Assembly: GCA_937884635.1 (NCBI GenBank)
Contig: CALGBW010000051.1
Span: forward strand, 1 to 64,000
Length of the DNA: 64,000 nucleotides
DNA from: an uncultured Chlamydiaceae bacterium
GTDB lineage: Bacteria > Chlamydiota > Chlamydiia > Chlamydiales > Chlamydiaceae
Direction: 5' to 3'
In this document: in pieces, positions 9,330-18,397 of the stretch
How positions within the stretch are numbered: the first letter of the stretch is position 1
Layout of the letters: each line of letters opens with the position of its first letter
The notes under the pieces: model-generated
Told to the model about the DNA's origin: nothing
Database searches by the model: none
The model's input: the letters and a program-made list of their open reading frames with translations, nothing else
Program-made: the position numbers and the translations under genes

Positions 9330-9517
9330 ATACCTCATAACGGCAGCCTCCGTCCAGAGGGTTGGAATACGGCTTCTGAGTTTGCCGCATCCAATCTACT
9401 TGGCGGGGCATTGCCGAGTTGGAGAGTGGCCGTAAGACTACATGCTGTCCTAAGCTGGTGTAGCAGCCACGTTTGTATCCAAGAATCTCATTCCCTTTAG
9501 GAGTGAGAGTATGTCAA
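9330..9517 (+). mobile_element. IS605/IS1341-type right-end remnant with omegaRNA-like upstream region
   Basis: Positions 9486-9508 form a 9-bp stem around the loop CTTTA, and the segment ends in GTATGTCAA at 9509-9517. This subterminal hairpin plus terminal sequence is the hallmark right end of IS200/IS605 elements carrying tnpB. The ~150 bases before it are rich in short self-complementary stretches (for example GCAGCC/GGCTTC and GCCGAGTT), as expected for the tnpB-associated omegaRNA. No tnpA or intact tnpB is present and no left end was found, so this is a deletion remnant. From memory, IS605-type elements are known in Chlamydia (IScs605 of C. suis). A 63-codon ORF overlaps it but I do not consider it a gene. 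Confidence 0.55.
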
Positions 9518-9956
9518 TTCGATATAATGCTCTACGTATAAACTCAGGTTTATTGATGGACTGTGATGTCATAGAGTATTATGATTCAGAATTGATTCGA
9601 TAAAATGAACAAGATCTTTACTATTAGGGCAACTTTTTCTATGTCTTACAAAACCTAATGAAACATTGCATGCCTAGTTGGATCACATGTATCAGTAATA
9701 GGACTGCATGTATTTTATGAAAGAGTCATTCTGTTTCTAGCAAAGGGTGACAGATTGATGAGAAAGAGTTTCTTTCTTTTAAAATACGTCGTAATTAGGG
9801 GAAATAGGGAGAGGTGTTCTCTTATGTTGGCAGAAGTTGAATTTTAAACTTCGTATTGGCATAACTCAGAATACGAGGTGGGGGAACTATCTCTAGAGAG
9901 GGTGAGAGAAAATCATTCTTCATAAATGATGTGGCTTTGATCTCGCAGGTGCTGTC
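9518..9956. other. Gene-free stretch at the expected hemA site
   Basis: About 440 bases with no credible ORF in either strand. Several stops interrupt every frame. In the related genomes I remember, glutamyl-tRNA reductase (hemA) lies between the divergent topoisomerase genes and the type III chaperone gene. I could not recognise HemA sequence here. The leader of the type III operon and its promoter presumably lie in the last part, but I see no convincing -35/-10 pair. Confidence 0.4.
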
Positions 9957-10358
9957 ATGTTGGAGAAATTGATAAAAAATTTTGCTGCGTATATGGGAAT
10001 GACTTCTTCGCTTGAATTGGATGCTGAGGGCGCCTACCTTCTGCCTTTAAGCGATCTTGCCAAGATTCGCATATTACAAAATGCTGATAATGACATTGTG
10101 CTACACGCTTTTCTTGGTGAATTGCCTGCGTCAGCAGATGTGAATAAAGTGTATGCGCAAATGATGGTGGGAAATCTTTTTGGCCGGGAAACAGGAGGCG
10201 CCGCTTTGGGCTTAGACGCAGAAGGCCATATTGTAATGGTGCAAAGGATTCCAGGTGAATCTTCTGCCGAGGACTTTTCTCGCTATATGGAAAGGTTTAT
10301 TAATTTTTCTGAAGCGTGGGTTGCAGATTTAGGGCTAGGGGAAGTTAAAGAGAGTTAG
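9957..10358 (+). CDS. Type III secretion chaperone-like protein, first gene of the sct operon
   Basis: 133 residues with the fold signature of CesT/YbjN-type chaperones (small, acidic, [39 protein letters not shown]). It corresponds to CT663 of C. trachomatis by position. From memory, that protein was also reported to bind RNA polymerase beta and sigma66, so a regulatory role is possible. It is followed by sctD after 21 bases. The ribosome site (GCAGGTG) is weak. Confidence 0.75.
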   Translation: MLEKLIKNFAAYMGMTSSLELDAEGAYLLPLSDLAKIRILQNADNDIVLHAFLGELPASADVNKVYAQMMVGNLFGRETGGAALGLDAEGHIVMVQRIPGESSAEDFSRYMERFINFSEAWVADLGLGEVKES

Positions 10359-10379
10359 TAGATAACGGGATGGGGGAAA

Positions 10380-12782
10380 ATGGTTGCGCGTTTAGTGGTA
10401 AGTAAGGGCCCGTTAGCAGGAACAATTCTTGATTTAGAAGGCGAGAAGTGGACTATCGGCCGTGACGGAAACCTCAGTGAGATTCCTATAGCCGATGAAA
10501 AAATGGCCCCATCCCAAGCAGTTATTACACAGGAAAATGGTGTATTTTACATTGTAAATAAGGATTCTGCGTATCCCATTTTACTGAACGGCAAAGAAAT
10601 TTCAGATAAAACATCCTTGAAAGAGGGGGATGTTTTACGTATGGGAGCAAATGAGTATACGTTTTCTCCTGAGGCTTTCCCTGATGGTGACAATGTATTT
10701 GATTTTAGCTTAGAAGATGATTTCGGAGAGGGGTTGTTTTCTTCACGGGGGGCTACACTACCTGCAGCAAATGAACAAGTAGAATCAGAGGCGGGAGGGG
10801 GGACTTCGTCTGGTTCTACATCGTCAGGAAATAGCCCTGAGAAGAAGCAGGGCGAGAAGCCTGTTTCAGATGAAGATTTGAAGCTGGCAGACAGTATATT
10901 AGCGTCCGCACAACAATCACCGCCAAGCGGTGACGTGAAAGCGATACAGGAGGAGCCTGTTCTTACTGATAAGGCTCCTAAACCAGAAGTACAATCGGAA
11001 CCTGCCCCGGTTAATAAACCTGCAGAAGAACCTAAAAAACCACAACGAACAATTATGGAAGAAAACGAGGCCTCATCTAATTCTAATCAGCAGCCATCTT
11101 CAAATATGGAGCCTGCGTCTCAAGGACCCGTATCTGAGAATGAATCTCCTGAGCAAACGAAAGAAGAAAGCAGCGCTCAGAATGAAGAATCTTCTCAGAA
11201 AGAGGATAACACTCCTGAAGTAGAAAGTAGTTCTGCTTCTGAGGAGGCGTCCGAGGAGCCCTCTGAGAGTTCTTCGGAGGATTCTTCTGAGGGAGAAAAA
11301 CAAACAGGCGAAGAGAAGGCTGCTATGTTGGCGCCTTTTAATGTTCAAGATCTCTTTCGTTTTGACCAAGGTATTTTCCCAGCAGAGATTGATGATTTAG
11401 TTCAAAAAAGTGTTTCAGTAGACCTGTCCCAGCCTTCCCGGTTTGTATTAAAAGTTTTAGCTGGAGCTAATATTGGTGCAGAGTTTCATTTAGATACAGG
11501 AAAATCTTATATTCTTGGTTCAGATGCCTCAGAAGCAGATATTGTTTTCAATGATTTGAGTGTATCCAAACAACACGCAAAAGTGATTGTCGGAAACGAT
11601 GGCGCAATTATGCTCGAAGATTTGGGCAGTAAAAACGGCGTTATTGTTGAAGGGAAAAAAATTGAGAATAATTCTACGCTGAGTGCAAACCAGGTTGTTG
11701 CTCTAGGAACAACTCTTTTCCTCCTAGTAGATCATCTAGCTCCATCTGAAACAATTGCTGCAGCCTTTGCTCCTGAAGACTATGGTTTGTTTGGTAGACC
11801 GCAGAATGCAGAGGAGGTCGCATATCAAGCTGAGGTTGAAGAAGAGGAGAAACGTAAGCGAGCTACTCTCCCTGCGGGTTCTTTCATCTTAACCTTGTTT
11901 ATTGGTGGCTTAGCTGTTCTATTTGGTATCGGTACAGCCTCTCTCTTCTCTGCTAAGGAAGTCATTCCTTTAGAGAATGTTGATGCGCGGGAAGATTTAG
12001 AAAGGATTTTGAAGGATTTTCCCTCTGTCCGATACACCTTTAATAAAAGCAACGGCCAGCTATTTTTAATTGGGCATGTGAAAAACAGTATCGATAAAAG
12101 CGAGTTATTATACAAAGTTGACGCTTTATCGTTTGTTAAGTCTGTAGAGGATAATGTTGTTGATGATGAAGCGATTTGGCAGGAGATGAATATCCTGTTG
12201 TCTAAGCGTCCTGAATTCAAAGGCATTAGCATGCAGTCACCAGAGCCAGGGGTGTTTGTGATTTCTGGGTACCTTAAAACAGAAGAACAAGCAGCATGTC
12301 TATCAGATTACTTAAATGTACACTTTAGTTTCCTCTCCTTATTAGAGAACAAGATTGTAGTAGAATCTCATATGTTGAAGGCCATTTCTGGGCATCTTTT
12401 ACAATCTGGTTTTGCGAATATTCATGTTGGTTTTGTCAATGGAGAGGTAGTACTAACCGGGTATGTAAATAACGGTGAGGCAAGTAAATTCCGCGGAGTG
12501 GTAGAAGAGCTATCCGTTATGCCAGGTGTGCGGTTAGTGAAAAACTTTGTTGTTCTTCTTCCTGCTGAGGAGGGTATCGTGGATTTAAACATGCGGTATC
12601 CAGGGCGTTATCGAGTAACCGGATGTTCCAAATACGGTGACGTTAGTATTAATGTGGCTGTGAATGGCCGCATCCTAACACGTGGAGATATCATCGATGG
12701 AATGAAGGTAACTAGCATCCAACCGCACTGTATCTTTTTAGAGAAGGAAGGGTTGAAATATAAAATAGAGTACAATAAATAG
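10380..12782 (+). CDS. sctD: Type III secretion inner-membrane ring protein SctD (CdsD)
   Basis: 800 residues, about twice the length of SctD outside Chlamydiae. Order: N-terminal FHA domain (about 1-95); a long acidic Ser/Glu/Pro linker (about 110-330); a second FHA domain (about 350-455, with the SVSKQH and GSKNGV loops); a transmembrane helix (about 499-523); then periplasmic ring domains. FHA domains bind phosphothreonine, which fits the Ser/Thr kinase gene later in the same operon. The protein forms the inner-membrane ring of the injectisome. The low-complexity linker is typical of chlamydial CdsD and is not evidence of transfer. Confidence 0.93.
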   Translation: MVARLVVSKGPLAGTILDLEGEKWTIGRDGNLSEIPIADEKMAPSQAVITQENGVFYIVNKDSAYPILLNGKEISDKTSLKEGDVLRMGANEYTFSPEAFPDGDNVFDFSLEDDFGEGLFSSRGATLPAANEQVESEAGGGTSSGSTSSGNSPEKKQGEKPVSDEDLKLADSILASAQQSPPSGDVKAIQEEPVLTDKAPKPEVQSEPAPVNKPAEEPKKPQRTIMEENEASSNSNQQPSSNMEPASQGPVSENESPEQTKEESSAQNEESSQKEDNTPEVESSSASEEASEEPSESSSEDSSEGEKQTGEEKAAMLAPFNVQDLFRFDQGIFPAEIDDLVQKSVSVDLSQPSRFVLKVLAGANIGAEFHLDTGKSYILGSDASEADIVFNDLSVSKQHAKVIVGNDGAIMLEDLGSKNGVIVEGKKIENNSTLSANQVVALGTTLFLLVDHLAPSETIAAAFAPEDYGLFGRPQNAEEVAYQAEVEEEEKRKRATLPAGSFILTLFIGGLAVLFGIGTASLFSAKEVIPLENVDAREDLERILKDFPSVRYTFNKSNGQLFLIGHVKNSIDKSELLYKVDALSFVKSVEDNVVDDEAIWQEMNILLSKRPEFKGISMQSPEPGVFVISGYLKTEEQAACLSDYLNVHFSFLSLLENKIVVESHMLKAISGHLLQSGFANIHVGFVNGEVVLTGYVNNGEASKFRGVVEELSVMPGVRLVKNFVVLLPAEEGIVDLNMRYPGRYRVTGCSKYGDVSINVAVNGRILTRGDIIDGMKVTSIQPHCIFLEKEGLKYKIEYNK

Positions 12783-12829
12783 CTGATTTTACGATTTACT
12801 TAATTCTTTTATCTTTAGGAAGAACACCT

Positions 12830-13081
12830 ATGTTTAATATGGAAAAAGCTGGCGCTAAAGAAGAACAAGCTTCTCGCCCGTTATTTGATCTAGAAAAAGA
12901 TATGCAAGATCTTGGCTGTGCACAAGAGATGAAAAACAGTGTGCAAGATAAGATCCAATCACTAACAGCTTCTCTCAGAGAAGGGGCAGATAAGCGATCA
13001 TTTGAACAACAACAGACATTATTAGCAGGATATCTTGCCCTTCAGAAGGTTCTTGGGCGTATCAACCGCAAAATGGTGTAA
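12830..13081 (+). CDS. sctE: Type III needle co-chaperone (SctE/CdsE)
   Basis: 83 residues, helical and charged (KEEQASRPLFDLEKDMQDLG). It lies directly before the needle subunit gene. In Chlamydia the CdsE/CdsG pair is described as chaperones that keep the needle subunit CdsF soluble, like YscE/YscG of Yersinia. AGGAAGAACACCT precedes the ATG. Call rests on position, size and helical character. Confidence 0.8.
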   Translation: MFNMEKAGAKEEQASRPLFDLEKDMQDLGCAQEMKNSVQDKIQSLTASLREGADKRSFEQQQTLLAGYLALQKVLGRINRKMV

Positions 13082-13105
13082 TAAGAATAGGTAAGGGGAG
13101 TATCT

Positions 13106-13360
13106 ATGAATACTACTGGGAGCTGCTCAGCATTTAATTTTAATGAAATGCTTAACGGCGTATGTAAATACGTTCAGGGAGTACAACAGTATTTGACCGA
13201 ATTAGAGACATCAACGCAAGGTACAGTTGATTTGGGAACGATGTTTAATTTGCAGTTCCGTATGCAAATCTTGTCTCAATACATGGAGTCTGTATCCAAC
13301 ATCTTGACAGCGGTTAACACTGAAATGATCACAATGGCACGAGCTATTAAGGGAAGTTAA
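13106..13360 (+). CDS. sctF: Type III secretion needle subunit SctF (CdsF)
   Basis: 84 residues, the size of YscF/PrgI needle proteins, with a helix-turn-helix pattern (FNEMLNGVCKYVQGVQQYL; MFNLQFRMQILSQYMESV). Two Cys (residues 7 and 20) are unusual for needle subunits in general but characteristic of Chlamydia. It polymerises into the extracellular needle. It sits between the two proposed chaperone genes. AAGGGGAGTATCT is the ribosome site. Confidence 0.88.
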   Translation: MNTTGSCSAFNFNEMLNGVCKYVQGVQQYLTELETSTQGTVDLGTMFNLQFRMQILSQYMESVSNILTAVNTEMITMARAIKGS

Positions 13361-13378
13361 TAAATTAAGAGAAGGATC

Positions 13379-13828
13379 ATGGCGGATTTGGATGTATTTA
13401 AGGCAGATTTTGCTTTGTTGTTTGAAGCAGGAATGCTAGCGATTAAACAAGGGGATGAAGACAGCGCGCGTAAGTTGTTCTTGTCTCTAGAGGTATTGAA
13501 TCCAGAGCATTACGGATGTGAAATGGGCTTAGCCCTGATTGACTTGCACAAGATGGAGATTTTTTCTGCAGAAGAGCGTTTGCAGGCTTTGGCAGAGAAA
13601 GAGCCAGATAACTGGAGTATTAAGTCATTCTTATCCCTTACACATATGATGATTGTTCTGCATCAGGGAAGCTCATTAGAAGTGCGCAGGGAAAGCCTAG
13701 AGAGGTGTTTACAGTTATCCGAGCAGGTGTTAGAGAATTGCGAAGTAGAATCTACACGTGTTTTAGCACAGTCTGTTTTGGATTGGCATGATTCCTTAGT
13801 TGTAAAAAGCGCTGGTCCTTTAGGTTAA
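13379..13828 (+). CDS. sctG: Type III needle chaperone with TPR fold (SctG/CdsG)
   Basis: 149 residues with TPR-like helical pairs (FALLFEAGMLAIKQGDEDSARKLF; AEERLQALAEKEPDNWSIKS), as in YscG. It probably clamps the C-terminal helix of the needle subunit with SctE. GAAGGATC precedes the ATG. After its stop comes a ~45-base gap that could hold an internal hairpin (ACCCCGGTGGTCGGG). Confidence 0.8.
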   Translation: MADLDVFKADFALLFEAGMLAIKQGDEDSARKLFLSLEVLNPEHYGCEMGLALIDLHKMEIFSAEERLQALAEKEPDNWSIKSFLSLTHMMIVLHQGSSLEVRRESLERCLQLSEQVLENCEVESTRVLAQSVLDWHDSLVVKSAGPLG

Positions 13829-13886
13829 TGGTAGCGCCTTTCTAGCGAAACCCCGGTGGTCGGGTAAATAACGAGTGGTAGTCTTT

Positions 13887-14561
13887 ATGATCGATTCATT
13901 GCATCTTTTCCCTAACTTTGATGAAGAGCAGGGAGTTTCTTCTAAACCTGAGTTTGGAAAAACTCCTTCGTTACATGAGTTGAATAAAGACGTCCCCGTT
14001 TTTTCTTTAGGTGGTTCTCGTAGTTCTATGACAGAACAGGTACAAAGTGCCCGCCCTAATCCTATGGACATGATGCAGGATAGAAATGCAAATCTTGTTG
14101 ATCCTGAGGTGCAAGAAGAGTTGCGCTCAGAAGAGCTTGAGGAGCAAATCAATAATCTCAAAGCCCGTTTGTGGGAAGCACAAACGATTATTGAGAGTCA
14201 TGATCCAGCAAAATTAGCAGAAGAGCATTTACAGGCGTTCGGTGTGATTATAGACCTTGTGAATAAGGATCTCCACACCATTGCAGAGCAAACCCAGCAG
14301 CAGCTAGGCGAGAAGAAGCAGGATTCGGAAGAGAAGTCTGTTACTCGTCGTGTCATTGATTGGGTTTCCTCAGGGGAAGAAATACTCAACCGAGCTTTGC
14401 TGTATTTTTCAGACCGAGATGGAAAGCAAGAGAGCTTAGTCGATTTCTTAAAAGTGCAGTATGCCGTACAGCGAGCTACGCAAAGAGCAGAACTGTTCTC
14501 TAGTATTGTCAGTACTACAGTTAGTAGCGTGAAGACAATTATGACAACGCAATTGGGATAA
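13887..14561 (+). CDS. Chlamydial sct-operon protein of unknown function (CT668-like)
   Basis: About 224 residues. An acidic N-terminal part is followed by a coiled-coil segment near the middle (EEQINNLKARLWEAQTII), and the C-terminal half is helical. I prefer the ATG at 13887 to the GTG at 13875. Its place immediately before the ATPase gene is where a stator (SctL/FliH) gene often lies. From memory, however, the recognised chlamydial SctL is elsewhere, so this should not be named sctL. No membrane segment. Confidence 0.7.
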   Translation: MIDSLHLFPNFDEEQGVSSKPEFGKTPSLHELNKDVPVFSLGGSRSSMTEQVQSARPNPMDMMQDRNANLVDPEVQEELRSEELEEQINNLKARLWEAQTIIESHDPAKLAEEHLQAFGVIIDLVNKDLHTIAEQTQQQLGEKKQDSEEKSVTRRVIDWVSSGEEILNRALLYFSDRDGKQESLVDFLKVQYAVQRATQRAELFSSIVSTTVSSVKTIMTTQLG

Positions 14562-14562
14562 C

Positions 14563-15891
14563 ATGGAAGGATTAACAACAGAATTTGACTCCCTCATGTC
14601 GGAGTTAAGCGATGTGCACCTAACAACAGTAGTTGGGCGCATCGTAGAAGTCGTAGGGATGTTAATCAAAGCTGTGGTTCCCAATGTCCGAGTGGGAGAG
14701 GTGTGCTTAGTTAAGCGTGAAGGTATGGAGCCCCTTGTTACAGAGGTAGCCGGATTTACGCAAAACTATGCTTTGCTCTCTCCTCTAGGAGAGATGACTG
14801 GGGTCAGCCCTTCTTCTGAAGTGATTCCCACTCGTATGCCGCTGCATATTCGTGCAGGACAGGGATTACTAGGTCGTGTTTTGAATGGATTAGGTGAGCC
14901 CTTGGATTTTGAAACCAAAGGCCCTTTGCAGGATGTGAATGAGACCTATCCGATTTTCCGTGCTCCTCCAGACCCGTTACATCGTGGTAAGCTACGTACG
15001 ATTTTATCAACAGGCGTACGTTGTATTGACGGGATGCTTACAGTTGCTCGTGGACAACGAATTGGGATTTTCGCGGGAGCTGGGGTTGGAAAATCTTCCT
15101 TACTCGGTATGATTGCCCGAAATGCAGAAGAAGCAGATGTGAACGTCATTGCCTTGATTGGAGAACGGGGACGTGAGGTCCGTGAATTCATAGAGGGAGA
15201 TTTAGGAGAAGAAGGGCTCAAGCGATCTGTGATTGTTGTATCTACATCCGATCAATCTTCACAGCTGCGATTGAATGCCGCCTATGTTGGAACAGCAATT
15301 GCTGAATACTTCCGAGATCAGGGTAAGACAGTTATTTTGATGATGGACTCGGTCACGCGTTTTGCTCGAGCTTTGCGAGAAGTAGGATTGGCAGCTGGTG
15401 AGCCTCCAGCCAGGGCAGGATATACGCCATCAGTGTTCTCTACGTTACCCAAGCTCTTAGAACGAGCGGGGGCTTCTGATAAGGGAACGATTACAGCTTT
15501 TTATACTGTGTTAGTAGCCGGTGATGACATGAATGAGCCGGTAGCAGACGAGGTGAAATCCATTTTGGATGGGCATATTGTCTTGTCAAATGCTTTAGCA
15601 CAAGCGTACCATTACCCTGCCATCGATGTATTAGCATCGATTAGTCGTTTGTTAACAGCTATTGTACCTGAAGAGCAGCGGCGGATTATAGGAAAGGCAA
15701 GAGAGGTTTTGGCAAAATACAAAGCTAACGAAATGTTAATTCGTATTGGTGAGTATCGCCGTGGTTCTGACCGTGAGGTGGATTTTGCTATTGATCATAT
15801 TGATAAGTTAAACCGATTCTTAAAGCAGGATATTCATGAAAAAACAAACTATGAAGAAGCTGCACAACAACTGCGCGCAATTTTCCGATAA
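14563..15891 (+). CDS. sctN: Type III secretion ATPase SctN (CdsN)
   Basis: Hexameric export ATPase that unfolds substrates and releases chaperones at the cytoplasmic face of the injectisome. Walker A GAGVGKSS lies at about 172-179, Walker B is ILMMDSVTR, and the ATPase-family block IGERGREVREFIEGD is intact. 442 residues matches YscN/FliI. It begins one base after the stop of the preceding gene, so translation is probably coupled. Confidence 0.95.
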   Translation: MEGLTTEFDSLMSELSDVHLTTVVGRIVEVVGMLIKAVVPNVRVGEVCLVKREGMEPLVTEVAGFTQNYALLSPLGEMTGVSPSSEVIPTRMPLHIRAGQGLLGRVLNGLGEPLDFETKGPLQDVNETYPIFRAPPDPLHRGKLRTILSTGVRCIDGMLTVARGQRIGIFAGAGVGKSSLLGMIARNAEEADVNVIALIGERGREVREFIEGDLGEEGLKRSVIVVSTSDQSSQLRLNAAYVGTAIAEYFRDQGKTVILMMDSVTRFARALREVGLAAGEPPARAGYTPSVFSTLPKLLERAGASDKGTITAFYTVLVAGDDMNEPVADEVKSILDGHIVLSNALAQAYHYPAIDVLASISRLLTAIVPEEQRRIIGKAREVLAKYKANEMLIRIGEYRRGSDREVDFAIDHIDKLNRFLKQDIHEKTNYEEAAQQLRAIFR

Positions 15892-15915
15892 TTAATATAA
15901 AAATAGAGTAAGTTA

Positions 15916-16422
15916 GTGGCGAAATATCCTCTAGAGCCTGTTCTGGCGATCAAGAAAGATCGTGTAGATCGGGCAGAGAAGGTGGTTAAAGAGAAAAGAC
16001 GTCTTTTAGAGTTAGAACAGGAGAAATTACGAGAAAAAGAAGCTGCTCGTGATAAGGTGAAAAATCACTATATGAGCAAAATTCAACAGCTACGCGAGTT
16101 GTTAGATGAAGGGACAACAAGTGACACGGTTTTACAAATGAAATCGTATCTTAAAGTTGTAGCTTTACAGCTGACAGAAGAAGAAGAAAAGGTCCGTAAG
16201 CAAGCAGAGAATGTTTTAGCAGCTTCAAGAGAGGTAGAGAAGGCAGAGATTGAGTTAGCCAAGCGACGGAAAGAAGAAGAGAAAACCCGGCTGCATAAAG
16301 AAGAATGGATGAAAGAAGCTTTGAAAGAAGAAGCTCGTGCTGAAGAAAAAGAACAAGATGAAATGGGGCAGTTGCTGCATCAATTACGCAAGCAAAAACA
16401 ACGAGAATCGGGGGAGAGTTAG
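15916..16422 (+). CDS. sctO: Type III secretion stalk protein SctO (CdsO)
   Basis: 168 residues, almost entirely a two-helix coiled coil rich in Lys/Glu (ERAEKVVKEKRRLLELE-like pattern), as in YscO/FliJ, which inserts into the SctN hexamer. Starts with GTG at 15916 (VAKYPLEPVLAIKKDR). It directly follows sctN and precedes sctP, the conserved order for this class. Sequence of such coiled coils drifts freely, so order is the main support. Confidence 0.85.
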   Translation: MAKYPLEPVLAIKKDRVDRAEKVVKEKRRLLELEQEKLREKEAARDKVKNHYMSKIQQLRELLDEGTTSDTVLQMKSYLKVVALQLTEEEEKVRKQAENVLAASREVEKAEIELAKRRKEEEKTRLHKEEWMKEALKEEARAEEKEQDEMGQLLHQLRKQKQRESGES

Positions 16423-16425
16423 TTT

Positions 16426-17259
16426 ATGGAATTAAATAAAACGTCAGAGTCTTTGTTCAGCATGAAAGCAGATAATCGTGTTGAGCATCATCATGAGCCA
16501 CAGCCTAAAGATCAGCGAGAAGTAAAGACTTTTGTTTTAGAAAATAAACCGAATCGTACAGAACCACGTCGAGGCTCTTCTTTACAGTCTAAAGAGCGTC
16601 GTGATGGTCGCGCGAGCGACAGCCGTGAGACAAAGGCTCCTGTATCCTCAAAAAGAAATCATGATGATATGGATAAAGACTCTGGAGCACATGTTTCCGA
16701 TCAAGCTGTAGCAAGCGTAAATGTCCATTCTATGTTTTCTGATGTTGTTCTATCTGTAGAATCAGGTGTTGCTCTTTCAGGTGCTGATTTACAATGGGTC
16801 GAAGAGCTGATTCTTTCTACGGTAGAGTCCATGTTAATTTCAGATGTGAATGGACAGCAACTTGTAGAGGTAGTTTTAGATAATAGCAATTTAGTTCCGG
16901 AGCCATTTTGTGGTGTAAATTTAACATTAGTACAAAATGGGTCGGACATTTCTGTCTCTTTTTCTAATTTCTTAGATCAAGGTCAATTGGCAGATGCTTT
17001 AGGACTGGTCATGGCCAATCCGCAAAACTTAGCTGATTTGGTTGGGTCTCTACGCAACCACCACTTGTTCTTGAAAGAACTCTCTATCGGGACTAATGTT
17101 GTACAGTTGCCTAAAATAGAAGAAGTCCAGTCTCCGTTTCATATGATCGCTGCAGCTATTCGTAATCAAGATCATGAACAGGATCAAGAAGGGAAGCGAG
17201 ATTCTCAAGATCAACAACAAGAACAGGGCTCATTCGCTCAAGATAACGTAGAAGTGTAA
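16426..17259 (+). CDS. sctP: Type III secretion SctP-like protein (CdsP)
   Basis: 277 residues. The N-terminal 90 are charged and disordered (Arg/Asp/Ser-rich). The C-terminal half is a folded beta/alpha part (LTLVQNGSDISVSFSNFLDQGQLADAL). The tail is Gln/Asp-rich. Its place between sctO and sctQ matches the needle-length/substrate-switch gene of other systems, but no T3S4 motif is obvious by eye, so the role is inferred from order. Confidence 0.7.
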   Translation: MELNKTSESLFSMKADNRVEHHHEPQPKDQREVKTFVLENKPNRTEPRRGSSLQSKERRDGRASDSRETKAPVSSKRNHDDMDKDSGAHVSDQAVASVNVHSMFSDVVLSVESGVALSGADLQWVEELILSTVESMLISDVNGQQLVEVVLDNSNLVPEPFCGVNLTLVQNGSDISVSFSNFLDQGQLADALGLVMANPQNLADLVGSLRNHHLFLKELSIGTNVVQLPKIEEVQSPFHMIAAAIRNQDHEQDQEGKRDSQDQQQEQGSFAQDNVEV

Positions 17260-17269
17260 GGAACTCTTT

Positions 17270-18388
17270 ATGTCAGTTGCTGCAGAGTCAACACCTAGTT
17301 GGATACAGTATCGTAATGATTTTTTACGTTCTTTAGATAAGGAGGTAGAGGAGCTTTCTCTACCTACTTTCCCTAAGAGGGAGTGTGAACGTAAACTAAA
17401 AGAGAAATTTCATCTCGAAGAGATGAGCATTTCTATTCAATCTAGGGGCATGCTAGCAGCAGCTGATGCTGTTCTAGATTTTGGCTCACAGGTATTGCTA
17501 CAACCTTTACTTGTTCAACCATTTGAAGTAGGGGACTGTTATTTTATCACAGCTGAGCAAGACTTACAGCAACTTATGGTGGTTGTATTTAATGATGCGA
17601 GTCTTGCTTCTTACTTCTATGAAAAAGATAAGCTTTTAGGTTTCCATTATTATTTCCTAGCAGAGCTCTGCAAACTGTTTCAGGCCGTTTCTTGGATCCC
17701 CTCTTTGTCTGTTAAGTTATCGGGGGATGTAGGGTTTTCTTCTAGAGGGCTTCAAGGTGAGTTTGAAGTTGTTGATATTAGTTGTAAGATGGATGGGGTC
17801 TATATTCGTTTTGGGTTGCTGATCCCCGCTGCAACATTTGCTAGCTTCCATCAGTATTTCGAAGGCCTACATCAAGAATTTGATGTTAAGAAAGTAAATC
17901 CAAATTTACCTCTTTCTCTATCGGTACAAGTAGGCTCTTGTTTATTGACTCAGGAAGAGAGGAGTCAGATTGTTCCTGGTAGCTTTATTTTATTAGATAG
18001 TTGTTTATTTGATCCTGATACGGGAGAAAGTGGCGCATTAATTACCGTAGAAGGGAAACAGTTCTTTGGGGGGCGTTTTCTATCTCCTCGTTCCGGTGAG
18101 TTTAAAATTACAGGGTTCTTGAATTTACAAGAAGAACCTGCCGCAGATGCGGGGACAGGGCAGTCTTCCGATCCAGTATCAAGTGACCATATGAAATTAA
18201 CCGCTGAGGTTATTCGGTATACCATTACAGTAGATGAGTTTTTAAAACTCTCTAGTAGTAGTATATTAGATTTGCAAGGTTCTCATCCTTCTCGTGGAGT
18301 CCATCTCATGATTAATGGTCAGAAAGTCGGTAGAGGGGAGATTGTAGCATTAGGCGATGTATTAGGTATAAGAGTGCTAGAAATATAG
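17270..18388 (+). CDS. sctQ: Type III secretion C-ring protein SctQ (CdsQ)
   Basis: 372 residues. A C-terminal SPOA (FliN-like) domain is visible at about 300-372 (YTITVDEFLKLSSSSILDL ... GRGEIVALGDVLGIRVLEI). The N-terminal two thirds correspond to the variable YscQ part. It forms the cytoplasmic sorting platform that receives chaperone-substrate complexes. An internal start producing a short SPOA-only form is known in other systems; I did not identify one with confidence here. Confidence 0.88.
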   Translation: MSVAAESTPSWIQYRNDFLRSLDKEVEELSLPTFPKRECERKLKEKFHLEEMSISIQSRGMLAAADAVLDFGSQVLLQPLLVQPFEVGDCYFITAEQDLQQLMVVVFNDASLASYFYEKDKLLGFHYYFLAELCKLFQAVSWIPSLSVKLSGDVGFSSRGLQGEFEVVDISCKMDGVYIRFGLLIPAATFASFHQYFEGLHQEFDVKKVNPNLPLSLSVQVGSCLLTQEERSQIVPGSFILLDSCLFDPDTGESGALITVEGKQFFGGRFLSPRSGEFKITGFLNLQEEPAADAGTGQSSDPVSSDHMKLTAEVIRYTITVDEFLKLSSSSILDLQGSHPSRGVHLMINGQKVGRGEIVALGDVLGIRVLEI

Positions 18389-18397
18389 TGAACTCGT

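Noticed and set aside
10710..11370. Low-complexity acidic region of sctD as a fused foreign domain
   Set aside because: A long Ser/Glu/Pro linker between two FHA domains is normal for chlamydial CdsD.
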